64,000 nucleotides of DNA, from contig NZ_FODV01000022.1 in the NCBI RefSeq assembly GCF_900110465.1, positions 1-64,000 of the forward strand. Reading direction: 5' to 3'. Under the pieces are notes generated by a model. The model was not told the DNA's origin and did not search any database. It was given only the letters and a program-made list of their open reading frames with translations. This DNA comes from Halogranum amylolyticum (GTDB lineage Archaea > Halobacteriota > Halobacteria > Halobacteriales > Haloferacaceae). Below are positions 7,836-16,751 of this stretch, in pieces. The translations under genes were made by a program, and so were the position numbers. The stretch's first letter is position 1. Each line of letters opens with the position of its first letter.

Positions 7836-9266
7836 GTGTCTATCGACGAATCGGGAGACAGGGGAGCAACGCCCGGTGAACGAGGAGCGCCCCTCGTCGA
7901 CAGTCTCGAGGGGCGAGTCGCAGGACGACTCATTCGTCCCGGCGACGCGGGGTACGACGAGGCACGAGCGGTGTGGAACGGTCTCGTCGACCGGTATCCG
8001 GCCGCGATCGTCCGCTGTACGGGGACGGCCGACGTCGTCGCTTGTGTCGACGTCGCTCGCGAACACGGAGCGCCCATCTCGGTCCGCGGCGGCGGACACA
8101 ACGTCGCGGGGACGGCGGTCTGCGACGACGGGATCGTCGTCGACTGCTCGGAGCTGCGGGGCGTGTGGATCGACCCCGACGCTCGACGCGTCAGGGTCCA
8201 GGCGGGCGCGACGCTGGCGGACGTCGACCGCGAGACCCAACTGTTCGGTCTCGCCGTCCCGCTCGGAGTCGTCTCCGACACGGGCGTCGCGGGACTGACG
8301 CTCGGCGGCGGGTTCGGCCACCTCAGTCGGTCCTACGGGCTGTCGTGTGACGCGCTCCGGTCGGCGGACGTCGTCACCGCAGACGGCGACGTACTGACGG
8401 CGAGCGCCGAGGAGCATCCCGACCTGTTCTGGGCGCTCCGCGGCGGCGGCGGTAACTTCGGCGTCGTGACGAGTTTCGAGTTCGAGGCGTACCCGGTGGG
8501 TCCCGAGGTGATGGCGTGCTTCGTCGTCCACCCCGCCGAGAACGCGCCGGAGCTGTTCCGCAAGTACCGGGCGTTCTGTGCGGACGCCCCCGACGAGGTC
8601 GGCCTGCTCGCGTTCACGATGTGGGTCCCCGACGACGAGGCGTTCCCCGAGGACGCTCGCGGTAAACCCGGTGTCGGCTTCCTCGGATCGTCCATCGGTC
8701 CCACTGACGAGGGAGCGGAGGCGTTCGAACCCGTCCGCGCGTTCGACACGCCGCTCGTCGACTTCAGCGGCGTGATGCCGTTCACCGAGTTACAGCAGAT
8801 GCTCGACGAGGACTACCCGGACGGTCGACGCTACTATTGGAAGTCGCTGTACCTCTCGGGGCTCACCGACGAGGCGATCGAGACCATCGTCGCCGCCGCC
8901 GAGACGGCCCCCTCGAAGCTCTCGACGGTCGACGTCTGGCAACTCGGGGGAGCCATTTCCCGCGTCGACGACGACGCGACGGCGATCGGCTGGCGCGACG
9001 TGCCACACATGCTCGGAATCGAAGCGAACTGGGACGACCCGGCCGACGACGAGGCGAACGTCGAGTGGGCGCGGACGCTCTGGGCGGAGATGCAGCCGTA
9101 CTCGCCCGGCGGCCTGTACATCAACTTCCCCGGCTTCGGCGAGGAGGGCGACGACCTCGTGCGGGCGGCCTACGGCGACAACTACGAGCGACTCGCCGAC
9201 GTGAAAGCTCGGTACGACCCGGAGAACCTGTTCCGGTCGAACCAGAACGTCGAACCGTCGACGTAG
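7836..9266 (+). CDS. FAD-binding oxidoreductase, berberine-bridge-enzyme type
   Basis: 476 residues. The PCMH-type FAD domain covers about residues 50-230: SVRGGGHN carries His88, the usual covalent FAD attachment residue, and GVAGLTLGGGFGHLSR follows. The second cysteine attachment seen in bicovalent relatives is not evident. The C-terminal BBE segment (NYERL, YDPENLFRSNQNV) binds FAD near the substrate. These enzymes oxidise sugars, alkaloids or other alcohols, and the substrate cannot be told. GTG start with no obvious Shine-Dalgarno site. It stands alone. Confidence 0.88.
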   Translation: MSIDESGDRGATPGERGAPLVDSLEGRVAGRLIRPGDAGYDEARAVWNGLVDRYPAAIVRCTGTADVVACVDVAREHGAPISVRGGGHNVAGTAVCDDGIVVDCSELRGVWIDPDARRVRVQAGATLADVDRETQLFGLAVPLGVVSDTGVAGLTLGGGFGHLSRSYGLSCDALRSADVVTADGDVLTASAEEHPDLFWALRGGGGNFGVVTSFEFEAYPVGPEVMACFVVHPAENAPELFRKYRAFCADAPDEVGLLAFTMWVPDDEAFPEDARGKPGVGFLGSSIGPTDEGAEAFEPVRAFDTPLVDFSGVMPFTELQQMLDEDYPDGRRYYWKSLYLSGLTDEAIETIVAAAETAPSKLSTVDVWQLGGAISRVDDDATAIGWRDVPHMLGIEANWDDPADDEANVEWARTLWAEMQPYSPGGLYINFPGFGEEGDDLVRAAYGDNYERLADVKARYDPENLFRSNQNVEPST

Positions 9267-9354
9267 TCGAGGGCCGAAGCCCCGCGGTCGCTGTGAGACG
9301 ATCGCCCGAACCTGCCACAGCGGCTATGTGTTGGCCCGCCGAACGTGTCACACG

Positions 9355-9609
9355 ATGACACATCCCGAGACCGAGACGCTCGATCGACGACGACTGCTCA
9401 CGCTGGTCGGCGGGACGGCGCTGACGCTCCCGCTGGCCGGGTGTGCCTCGCCCGGTGAGGGTGGAGAGGAGGGAGAAGGCGGCGAGGGCGGCGAAGAAGG
9501 TGAGGGCGGCGAAGAAGAGGACGGTGGCGGAGGTGGCGAAGAAGAGGACGACAGTCTGGACGGCGAGCACGTTGGCAGCGAACTCGACACCGACGTCGAC
9601 GCCGCGTAG
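9355..9609 (+). CDS. Small secreted lipoprotein with Gly/Glu-rich low-complexity body
   Basis: 84 residues. A twin-arginine signal (DRRRLLTLVGG) ends in the lipobox LAGC near residue 29. The rest is almost only glycine, glutamate and aspartate arranged as repeated GGEEGE blocks. Such a chain would be highly charged and unfolded at the cell surface, perhaps binding cations, which is inference. Start ATG 9355 gives a normal Tat n-region. Confidence 0.7.
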   Translation: MTHPETETLDRRRLLTLVGGTALTLPLAGCASPGEGGEEGEGGEGGEEGEGGEEEDGGGGGEEEDDSLDGEHVGSELDTDVDAA

Positions 9610-9653
9610 CGATCGTCTCGTCGCTGTGACGCCGTCTCGTCGCCGTGACGTGA

Positions 9654-10940
9654 CTACTCGATCTTCAACCGGCGCTTGTCGCTGACGGCGTCGGCCTCCT
9701 CGAAGTCGCCACCGCCGAGCAGGCCGCGGGCGGCCTTCTTCCCCCACTCGACGGCGGGTTGGGTGAACGTCGAGACGGTGTCGAGTTCGCCGTAGAGCAC
9801 GCAGGCGGCCTCCATCCCGTAGAGCAGTTCGCCGAGGCCGCGCTCGTCGACGCGGTCGATCTCGACGCGAACGTTCGGACAGTCGGCCGCGGCAAGCGAG
9901 GCCTCCGTCGCCTCGAACTCGGCGTCGAGCAGTTCGCCGAGCGACGACCCGCCGAGGTAGGAGAGTCCCTCGAGGTCCGTCTCCGGAATCGCCGCGTCCT
10001 CTTTCTCGCGCGGTCGGACGAGCGTCACGAGTTTGTCGCGCGGGCCGGCGCGGTAGAGTTGGAGCTGTGAGTGCTGGTCGGTCGCGCCGAGCGCGCGGGC
10101 GGGCGTCTGGCCGACGCCGTCCTTCCCGAGGCTCTCGGCCCACAGTTGGGCGAACCACTCGGCGAAGTACTCCAGGGACTCGGCGTAGGGCATCATCGCG
10201 TTGATGGACGCGCCGCGACGGTCGAGCGCGTAGGTCGTCGCGCCGTAGGCGTAGGCGGGCGACTCGAACAGCGACCCGGAGAGCCGGTCGGCCTCGTCGG
10301 CGGCGCCAGCCAAGAGGGCATCGAGGTCGTGACCCTGGATGGCGGCGACGGCCATCCCAACCGTCGAGAGCGCCGAGAAGCGGCCGGGGACGCCGTCCGG
10401 AACCGGGAGCGCGGGCAGGTCGTGTTTGTCTGCGAGGTCACGGAGGTTCCCCTCCTCGCCCGTCGTGACGAACGTCCGTTCGGTCCAGTCGACGCCCGCC
10501 GAGTCCATGGCGTCGCGGACGACGAGGAAGTTCGCGAGCGTCTCGGCGGTCGTGCCGGAGCGCGAGACGACGTTGACGACGGTGTCGTCGAGCGGCAAGT
10601 CGGTGAGAAGCCCGGAGACCCACTCGGGGTCGACGTTGTCGAGGTAGTAGGCGTCGACGTCGGAGTCGAGCGCCTCCGAGATCGTCGCCGCGCCGAGCGC
10701 GCTCCCGCCGATACCGACGGTCAGGACGGCCTCGGGGTCGTCGAACCGCGAGACCGCGTTCCGAATCTCGTCGGGATCGGTCGTCTCCGGCAGGTTGAGC
10801 GCGGCGTACCCGTGCTCGTCGTCCGCGCGACCCTGCTCGATGCGTTCGTGAGCGTCGGCGACACGGCCATCCAGTCGCTCCAGCGCCTCGCGAGAGACGC
10901 CGGGTGTCGTACCGAGTGCGTTGCCGAGGTCGACGTACAT
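9654..10940 (-). CDS. pgi: Glucose-6-phosphate isomerase
   Basis: 428 residues, the compact archaeal version of the PGI superfamily. Sugar-phosphate binding motifs GIGGSALGA and SRSGTTAET are clear, followed by the FSALSTVG and DQHSQLQLY signatures. It interconverts glucose-6-phosphate and fructose-6-phosphate. In haloarchaea, which lack a classical glycolytic route from glucose, this acts mainly in gluconeogenesis. I chose ATG 10940 (MYVDLGNAL). The longer open frame overlaps the promoter of the next gene. Confidence 0.95.
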   Translation of the reverse strand: MYVDLGNALGTTPGVSREALERLDGRVADAHERIEQGRADDEHGYAALNLPETTDPDEIRNAVSRFDDPEAVLTVGIGGSALGAATISEALDSDVDAYYLDNVDPEWVSGLLTDLPLDDTVVNVVSRSGTTAETLANFLVVRDAMDSAGVDWTERTFVTTGEEGNLRDLADKHDLPALPVPDGVPGRFSALSTVGMAVAAIQGHDLDALLAGAADEADRLSGSLFESPAYAYGATTYALDRRGASINAMMPYAESLEYFAEWFAQLWAESLGKDGVGQTPARALGATDQHSQLQLYRAGPRDKLVTLVRPREKEDAAIPETDLEGLSYLGGSSLGELLDAEFEATEASLAAADCPNVRVEIDRVDERGLGELLYGMEAACVLYGELDTVSTFTQPAVEWGKKAARGLLGGGDFEEADAVSDKRRLKIE

Positions 10941-11043
10941 GGATGAACGCGCGCAGGGTGGGAGTAAAGGCGTTGTCCTCGCAAGAAGTGTTCCCCCAGT
11001 CAGGACCGGGCAGTTTAATCGCACCAAACCCCAACTCCGGCCA

Positions 11044-11562
11044 ATGGCAGATGGGTATCGCGGACTGTTCGGGGCGTTCCCCTACGCGTTCGGGCGGACC
11101 GACTCTCGACTGTTCAAGTCGTACGTACTCGTCGGTGGTCTCGCCGCGGCAGTGCTCTCCCTCTTCATCGTGCTTGCCCTCGTCGTGCTCATCGGGCAGA
11201 CTGCCAGCGTTCAAGGCGGGTCGCTGACGCTCTCACGGGCGTTCTACATCGTCGTCGGACTGTTCCTCGTCACACCTGTTCTCGCACCAGTGTTACTCGT
11301 CGCACGCCGGCATCGGCGTGGGCTTGCAGTCGACACTGCCCGGCGTTACGACCAGTGGCTCGCAGTTGCAGGATACCTCTTTCTCTTCTCGCTCTTCATC
11401 GGATTAGTCATCTCGGTGCCTACAGAGTTTCAGGAGCAGCCGACCGGCCTCCTCGCACCCATCGTTTCGACGCTCTACGCGCTCCCGCAACTCGCCGCAC
11501 TTCTTCCACCGGCGCTCGCGGGCGGCCTCATCTGGCTCGTCCACCGCGTGGTCAGCAAGTGA
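11044..11562 (+). CDS. Haloarchaeal four-helix membrane protein
   Basis: 172 residues with four hydrophobic helices (about residues 28-52, 68-90, 110-128 and 140-168) and short polar loops. The conserved-looking N-terminus MADGYRGLFGAFPYAFGR... resembles other uncharacterised haloarchaeal membrane proteins. TATA-like GTTTAATCG lies about 30 bases upstream, so a leaderless transcript from ATG 11044 is likely. Function unknown. Confidence 0.8.
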   Translation: MADGYRGLFGAFPYAFGRTDSRLFKSYVLVGGLAAAVLSLFIVLALVVLIGQTASVQGGSLTLSRAFYIVVGLFLVTPVLAPVLLVARRHRRGLAVDTARRYDQWLAVAGYLFLFSLFIGLVISVPTEFQEQPTGLLAPIVSTLYALPQLAALLPPALAGGLIWLVHRVVSK

Positions 11563-11566
11563 GCGC

Positions 11567-11785
11567 TCAGGTCCCCAACCGGTCGACTGCGGTGACGACC
11601 CGTTCTCGTTCCCGGTAGACGACGACCGACACCACCGACAGTGCGCCGAGCAGCGCGAGCACCGTCCACAGCCGCGAGGCCGCGAGTTGGTTGCCGGCAA
11701 GCGCGACAGCCAGAAACGAGGGTGCGCGACCGACGAGAACGAGCGCACTCCGGCGGGCGGCGTCCGATTCGAAGATCCGTCTCAT
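11567..11785 (-). CDS. Small membrane protein
   Basis: 72 residues with hydrophobic stretches around residues 13-31 and 38-55 and basic/acidic ends. It follows the PHP gene by five bases on the same strand, so the two are probably translated from one mRNA. Family not recognised. Confidence 0.65.
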   Translation of the reverse strand: MRRIFESDAARRSALVLVGRAPSFLAVALAGNQLAASRLWTVLALLGALSVVSVVVYRERERVVTAVDRLGT

Positions 11786-11790
11786 CGGCG

Positions 11791-12513
11791 TCAGAGCATC
11801 GACGTCGTCTTGATGCGGGCGCTGTCGAGATACTTCCCGAGGTAGCGCTTGACCGACGCCCGTTCACCGCGTGCACGGGTTCGCCCGGTACGCATCGCCT
11901 CGAGTACTGACTCCCGCGTCACGTCGCCGTCGACACCGACTTCGGTGTAGGCTCGGCCGACGAGTCGTGCGGTGTGGGCGTCGCTGCCGCCGAACCGCGG
12001 GTAGTCGTGGGCGGCCGCGAACGCCGCCGCTTGGTTGTTCCGGATGCCGGTCAGCGCGTAGGCGTTCTGCACCTCGATGCCGTCGACGGTCGTCTCCCGA
12101 CAGTCCTGGCAGGCTTCGATTGCTGCCGCACGGACGCCGTGTCGACTCCGCTGGAACGGATGTGGAACGACCGCGACGCCGCCGCGGGCGTGGACCGTCT
12201 CGACGGTGCTGGCCAGCGAACGACCGTGACCCGGCGGTTCGTCGACGCCGATGGCCAGCAGATGGCCGTCTCGGGTCGACACCTCGACGCCGGGAATCCC
12301 GACGAGTCCGTACAGCGGTGCCAACTCGACCGCGCGTCGCGACTCCTCGCCGGTGTCGTGGTCGGTGACGATGACGCCGTCGAGACCCACCGCCGCAGCG
12401 CGTTCGAGCACGCGCTCGACGGGAACGTTCGCGTCGTACGAGTCGGCCGTGTGGACGTGTGTGTCGATTCGGGCGAGACCGTCGTTCGGCGGTGTGGCGC
12501 TGCTCCGACCCAT
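11791..12513 (-). CDS. PHP-domain metal-dependent phosphoesterase
   Basis: 240 residues, a complete PHP domain: DTHVHTADSYD at the front, TDHDTG, GVEVSTRDGHLL, VVPHPF, and FGGSDAHT near the end supply the metal-binding histidines and aspartates. Stand-alone PHP proteins of this size resemble RNase AM/YciV or histidinol-phosphatase-like enzymes, and the substrate is not known. Its ATG overlaps the stop of the upstream mini-gene by one base (TGATG). Confidence 0.88.
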   Translation of the reverse strand: MGRSSATPPNDGLARIDTHVHTADSYDANVPVERVLERAAAVGLDGVIVTDHDTGEESRRAVELAPLYGLVGIPGVEVSTRDGHLLAIGVDEPPGHGRSLASTVETVHARGGVAVVPHPFQRSRHGVRAAAIEACQDCRETTVDGIEVQNAYALTGIRNNQAAAFAAAHDYPRFGGSDAHTARLVGRAYTEVGVDGDVTRESVLEAMRTGRTRARGERASVKRYLGKYLDSARIKTTSML

Positions 12514-12647
12514 CAGTAGCCGTACTCCAGAAGGAGACAGAGTCCGATCGTCAGCGTCGCGCCGAACCCGACCAGTGCGTGGGCGGCGTCGGTCTTGTAC
12601 GCCTTGTAGTTCGACACCATGAGCGGCGCGGCGACGAGAACCGACAC
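12513..12647 (-). CDS. Mini membrane protein (44 aa)
   Basis: Read from GTG 12647, the frame gives a helix SVLVAAPLMV, a polar SNYKAYKTDAAH stretch, a second helix ALVGFGATLTIGLCLLLEYGY and a stop. An internal ATG at 12620 gives 35 residues. The stop overlaps the start of the PHP gene (TGATG), which strongly suggests real translation. The frame runs on upstream without a start inside the broken GNAT gene, so the present protein may be the 3' part of a longer ancestor. Confidence 0.55.
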   Translation of the reverse strand: MSVLVAAPLMVSNYKAYKTDAAHALVGFGATLTIGLCLLLEYGY

Positions 12648-12997
12648 GGCCGGACGTACGCCCCGTCGAACGACAGATCCTCCTCGAGTGGATGGGTGTA
12701 CAGCGTCGCGTCGGTGCTCACGAAGAGATACCCCACGGGGTCACCGTCGACGGTCGCGCCGACGACCCACTCGTCGTCTCGCAGTTCGTCGAACGCGTCG
12801 TACGTCTCGACGAACCCGTCTATTTTGGAATCGTCCGGCCGGTACACGTCGAGCGTCGCGTCGGCGGTCCGGTCCGTCTCCGTCTCGGTCGGTGCGACGT
12901 ACTCGTACATCCGCGTCGCCGTGAGGCCGACGCGTTCGAGCGTCTCGTAGACTGCGCGACCGTAGGGAGTTCGCGTCACCCGCCAGACCGGGAGCAT
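12551..12997 (-). pseudogene. GNAT-type acetyltransferase, C-terminal half lost
   Basis: From ATG 12997 about 117 residues read as the front of a haloarchaeal GNAT-like protein: basic N-terminus, then VVGATVDGDPVGYLFVS and LSFDGAYVRP. In GNAT proteins this last strand is followed by the V..YRG.G.G..L acetyl-CoA loop. Here the frame instead turns into an unlikely serine/arginine-rich tail (FSSPRRSWCRTTRRTR) while a different frame carries a membrane protein. The acetyl-CoA site is missing, so the enzyme cannot be functional. The assignment rests on pattern recognition only. Confidence 0.5.
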
Positions 12998-13101
12998 GTG
13001 GCTGATGATTGTCGTAGGGGGAGAAAACCCGAGTGTGAGAGCGTCTCCCGCACTGCCCGCGCGACGAAACCGGGAAAAGGACAGACGGAGTAGAGCGTCC
13101 A

Positions 13102-13590
13102 ATGACGGACGAGCCGACGGAAGACGGACGGAAGGAGAGTACGTTTCTCGTCACGGCGGCCGACGACGAGTCGGCCGTACTGAGAGACGTCCACGACGGG
13201 CAGGTCCACACGCTATCGACGAACCCCGGCGTCGAGGTTCACGACGCCGTCACAGGGACGGTCGCACCGGACCCGCCGATGAACGTCTCGTGGCAACTGA
13301 TCGAGATCGAGCGTCGCTGGACCATCGCCATCGAGCGGAATGACGAGTCGCCGACCGCCCACGTCGAAGATCTCGCCGCTGCTCAGGAGACCGGCAGTCT
13401 CCACCGCGAGGAACGGGCGGGGACGGGAGAGATCCACGTGCTGACGGTCCCCGAGAAGCTGACCGAACAGGCCGTCGACGACGTCGCAGACGACGTCGAG
13501 TCGACGCTCAGTCGAGCCGCCCGCCTCGGCGTGAACCGCGTCGAGATTCGGTGGGCACCCGGCGTGGTGAGCGTCCGCTACATGCCCTGA
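13102..13590 (+). CDS. DUF5812-like haloarchaeal protein
   Basis: 162 residues, acidic and soluble. The N-terminal third (ESTFLVTAADDESAVLRDVHDGQVHTL, residues about 13-39) looks like a small beta-barrel, and the C-terminal part ends in RVEIRWAPGVVSVRYMP. I recall this as the DUF5812 family, conserved in haloarchaea without known function. It stands between a leftward and a convergent leftward gene and has its own promoter region. Confidence 0.75.
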   Translation: MTDEPTEDGRKESTFLVTAADDESAVLRDVHDGQVHTLSTNPGVEVHDAVTGTVAPDPPMNVSWQLIEIERRWTIAIERNDESPTAHVEDLAAAQETGSLHREERAGTGEIHVLTVPEKLTEQAVDDVADDVESTLSRAARLGVNRVEIRWAPGVVSVRYMP

Positions 13591-13614
13591 GTCGCTCGGT
13601 GACGGACGTTCCGT

Positions 13615-13938
13615 TCAGTTCTCGTCGGGACCGGCGGCGCTCTGGACCCGCCACCCGCCCTTCAGTTCGCCGTCGCGTTCGACGAACTCGATCTCGGTGT
13701 CCGGTCCCATCTCGTCGCCGCCGTCGACGGCCTCGACGCGGAACGGGACGTCGAGCGTGTTGCCACAGCAGCCGACGTCGGCGAACTCCTCGAACTCCGC
13801 GCCGACGGAGACGTCGCCGACTGTCTTGCGCAGATAGTTGACGTAGCGACCGCTCGTCACCTGGTCGCGACCCCACCGGCTCAGTTCGGCGGGGTAGGAG
13901 AGGACGACGCGCGTGGCCGTGCTGGTGTCCGTGCTCAT
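13615..13938 (-). CDS. Conserved hypothetical protein
   Basis: 107 residues, acidic, no membrane segment. A CCGN pair of adjacent cysteines sits near residue 57, followed by a beta-rich region ending ELKGGWRVQ. I chose ATG 13938, since the open frame upstream covers the secF promoter. Function not recognised. Confidence 0.65.
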   Translation of the reverse strand: MSTDTSTATRVVLSYPAELSRWGRDQVTSGRYVNYLRKTVGDVSVGAEFEEFADVGCCGNTLDVPFRVEAVDGGDEMGPDTEIEFVERDGELKGGWRVQSAAGPDEN

Positions 13939-14125
13939 GTCGATACGTTGGCCTCCCACGCCCAAATGTCTCTCGTCGCGGACCGCGTACGACGTGGTCG
14001 TCGTTCGGTCCACGTCGGCCGCATTCGTCTGGCGCCGAGCGACCTGTAAAGAAGAAGGCTTATTCGGTGTCCAGAACGACCCGAACCCATGACTCTGTTC
14101 GCAGTACCGGAGGTGGCCTGACCTC

Positions 14126-15031
14126 GTGTCGGGACAGATCACCCTCCCGTTCGGCCTCTTCGAGGTCGACTACACGCGGTACTCGAATCGCCAACTCGCG
14201 GCCGTCCCGCTGGCGGTGCTCGCGGTCTCACTCGTCGTCATCGCGGGGACGTTCGCGCTGACAGGGACGCCGGCCGACCCCGGCGTCGAGTTCACCGGCG
14301 GGACGGAGCTCCGTGTCGCGGTCGACGCGCCGAACGACGGTGCGGCCCGCGAGCAGATCCAGTCGGCGTTCTCGACGACCCCGGAGTCGGTCCGCTCCGT
14401 GGCCGCGGCAGACAACACTTACATCGTCACGTTCCAGGCGAACCAAGGTGACGCACCGAGCACCACCCAACTGGAGAACCAGGCCCGGCAGGCCGGGTTC
14501 GAGATCCGCTCTATCGACGCGGTCGGACCGAGCTTCGGTGCCGACACGCAGCTGCTCGCGCTCGGCGGCGTCGCCATCGCCTTCCTCGGGATGAGCCTCC
14601 TCGTGTTCGCGATGTTCCGGACGTTCGTCCCCTCCATCGCCGTCGTCATCTCGGCGTTCTCCGACATCGTCATCCCCGTCGCGCTGATGAACCTGTTGGG
14701 GATCGAACTCTCGCTCGGAACCGTCGCCGCCCTCCTGATGATCATCGGGTACTCCGTCGACTCGGACATCCTCCTGAACAACCACGTCCTGCGGCGCAGC
14801 GGTGACTTCTACACCTCGGTCGGCAGCGCGATGCGGACCGGTGTGACGATGACGCTCACGTCGCTGGCGGCGATGATCGTCATGACCATTACGGCGACGC
14901 TGTTCGGCATCCAGCTACTGTCCTCCATCGGCACCATCCTGGTGTTCGGACTGACGGCCGACCTGATGAACACCTACCTGCTCAACCTGAGCCTGCTTCG
15001 CTGGTGGAAGTTCGAGGGGGTGGCCCGCTGA
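14126..15031 (+). CDS. secF: Protein-export membrane protein SecF
   Basis: 301 residues with six transmembrane segments. A large extracellular loop lies after helix 1 (VEFTGGTELRV...). Helices 2-6 follow, including MIIGYSVDSDILLNNHVLR, the RND-type helix-4 signature. SecDF uses ion flux to help preproteins through SecYE. GTG start, supported by GGAGGTG at 14109-14115, ten bases upstream. Its stop overlaps the secD start (TGATG). secF before secD is the usual haloarchaeal order, the reverse of bacteria. Confidence 0.93.
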   Translation: MSGQITLPFGLFEVDYTRYSNRQLAAVPLAVLAVSLVVIAGTFALTGTPADPGVEFTGGTELRVAVDAPNDGAAREQIQSAFSTTPESVRSVAAADNTYIVTFQANQGDAPSTTQLENQARQAGFEIRSIDAVGPSFGADTQLLALGGVAIAFLGMSLLVFAMFRTFVPSIAVVISAFSDIVIPVALMNLLGIELSLGTVAALLMIIGYSVDSDILLNNHVLRRSGDFYTSVGSAMRTGVTMTLTSLAAMIVMTITATLFGIQLLSSIGTILVFGLTADLMNTYLLNLSLLRWWKFEGVAR

Positions 15032-16617
15032 TGGGCGTTCTCCGCGACAACTGGCGCGTCGTCGTCTTAGTCGTCGTGCTGCTCGCCAGCACGTTCGCGC
15101 TGTTCGCACCGCCGTCGGTGACCGCTGGAGGCGACTCACCGGCGGCCGGTGACGACGCCGCACGTCAGGGACCGACGAACCTCCAGTTCGGTCTCGAACT
15201 CTCCGGCGGGACGCGCATCCGCGCGCCGCTGGTCGGCGTCACCGCCGAGGAGGTCGACTTCCGCAACGAGAGTCTCTCGACCGTCGAGGACAACGTCGCC
15301 GCCGAACTCGACGGCGTGCCGGTCACCGACGTCACCGCCAGACCCGCCGGCGAGGAGCAGGGGTCGAACGCCGTCGAGGTGACCTCCGAGAACGTGAGTG
15401 CACAGCAACTCGCGAGCGCGCTCGACGCGGCGGGCTACAAGTACGACAACGTCCGCGAGGGCGTCACCGAGGTCACCCGCCAACAGACCGTCGCCGTCCT
15501 CGAGAGCAAGATCAACGAGGCCGGCCTCAGCGGCGGGACGGTCCAACAGGTGACCACCTCGACGGGCGAGCACTTCATCCTCATCGAGGTGCCCGGCGAG
15601 GACCGCTCGGACGTCATCAACCTCGTCGACGACCGCGGGAGCGTCCGAATCGACATCTACTACCAGACGGAGAACGGGTCGTACACGACCCGCGAGGCCG
15701 TCCTCGAACAGGGCGACTTCCGCCGCATCGGCGCGGCCGAGCAAGGTGAGGGCCGCCAGGGACCGCACGTCCCGGTCGTCATCAGCGACGATCAGGCCGA
15801 ACCGTTCCGGCAGGACGTCGTCGAGACGGGCGTCGCCCAACCCGGCGGGACGACCTGTCGGTACCAGGAGGCACCGAACAGCACCGACCCGTGTCTGGTG
15901 ACGAAGGTCGACGGCGAGGTCGTCTACGCGGCCGGGATGTCGCCGTCGCTCGCCTCGAGCATGCTGAGCGGCGAGTGGACGCAGGACCCGCAGTTCATCC
16001 TCGGCACGCAGAACTTCTCTGAGGCGCAGAATCTCGCCATCAACCTCCGCGCCGGTGCGCTCCCGGCCGAACTCGACATCGGCGACGGCGGCGAGGGGAC
16101 CTCCTCGTTCATCTCGCCCTCGCAGGGTGAGAGCTTCAAGGTCGACTCGCTCATCACGGGCATCATCTCCGTCTTCGCCGTCAGCGGCGTCGTCTTCCTC
16201 CGCTACCGCGAGGCGAAGGTGGCGCTGCCGATGATCGTCACCGCGCTCTCGGAGGTGGTCATCCTGCTTGGGTTCGCGGCGGCGATCGGCTACCCCATCG
16301 ACCTCTCGGTGATCGCAGGATTCATCGCCGTCATCGGGACGGGGGTGGACGACCTCATCATCATCGCCGACGAGGTGATGCAGGAGGGCGACGTCCGCTC
16401 GCGGAAGATCTTCCAGTCGAGATTCCGCAAGGCGTTCTGGGTCATCGGCGCGGCCGCCGCGACGACCATCATCGCGATGAGTCCGCTGGCCGTGCTCTCG
16501 CTGGGTGATCTGCAGGGGTTCGCCATCTTCACCATCCTCGGCGTCGTCGCCGGCGTGCTGCTGACGCGACCCGCCTACGGTGACATCCTGCGCGCGCTGC
16601 TGACCGAGAACCGCTAA
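15031..16617 (+). CDS. secD: Protein-export membrane protein SecD
   Basis: 528 residues. One N-terminal helix, a long extracellular P1-type domain (about residues 50-370, including the LELSGGTRIRAP start and NINEAGL-like repeat), then five C-terminal helices with GVDDLIIIADEVMQEG. Start ATG 15031 overlaps the secF stop, so synthesis is probably coupled. A T-rich CTTTTCTTCC at 16631-16640 after the stop may end the transcript. Confidence 0.93.
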   Translation: MGVLRDNWRVVVLVVVLLASTFALFAPPSVTAGGDSPAAGDDAARQGPTNLQFGLELSGGTRIRAPLVGVTAEEVDFRNESLSTVEDNVAAELDGVPVTDVTARPAGEEQGSNAVEVTSENVSAQQLASALDAAGYKYDNVREGVTEVTRQQTVAVLESKINEAGLSGGTVQQVTTSTGEHFILIEVPGEDRSDVINLVDDRGSVRIDIYYQTENGSYTTREAVLEQGDFRRIGAAEQGEGRQGPHVPVVISDDQAEPFRQDVVETGVAQPGGTTCRYQEAPNSTDPCLVTKVDGEVVYAAGMSPSLASSMLSGEWTQDPQFILGTQNFSEAQNLAINLRAGALPAELDIGDGGEGTSSFISPSQGESFKVDSLITGIISVFAVSGVVFLRYREAKVALPMIVTALSEVVILLGFAAAIGYPIDLSVIAGFIAVIGTGVDDLIIIADEVMQEGDVRSRKIFQSRFRKAFWVIGAAAATTIIAMSPLAVLSLGDLQGFAIFTILGVVAGVLLTRPAYGDILRALLTENR

Positions 16618-16718
16618 CCGACGCGGAACGCTTTTCTTCCGACCAACTGACTCGCGAGCTATCGAGCGGCGAGCACAGTGCGTCGAGACGCGCACGTCCA
16701 GCGACTGACCCGACACCT

Positions 16719-16737
16719 GTTCCCAGCGACTGGGAAC
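16719..16737. other. Perfect hairpin before the DUF7511-like gene
   Basis: GTTCCCAG and CTGGGAAC pair perfectly around a CGA loop, ending 15 bases before ATG 16752. It could be an operator dyad or a leader RNA hairpin for the next gene. There is no T-tract, so a terminator is less likely. Confidence 0.35.
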
Positions 16738-16751
16738 GACTCGCCCCTTAC

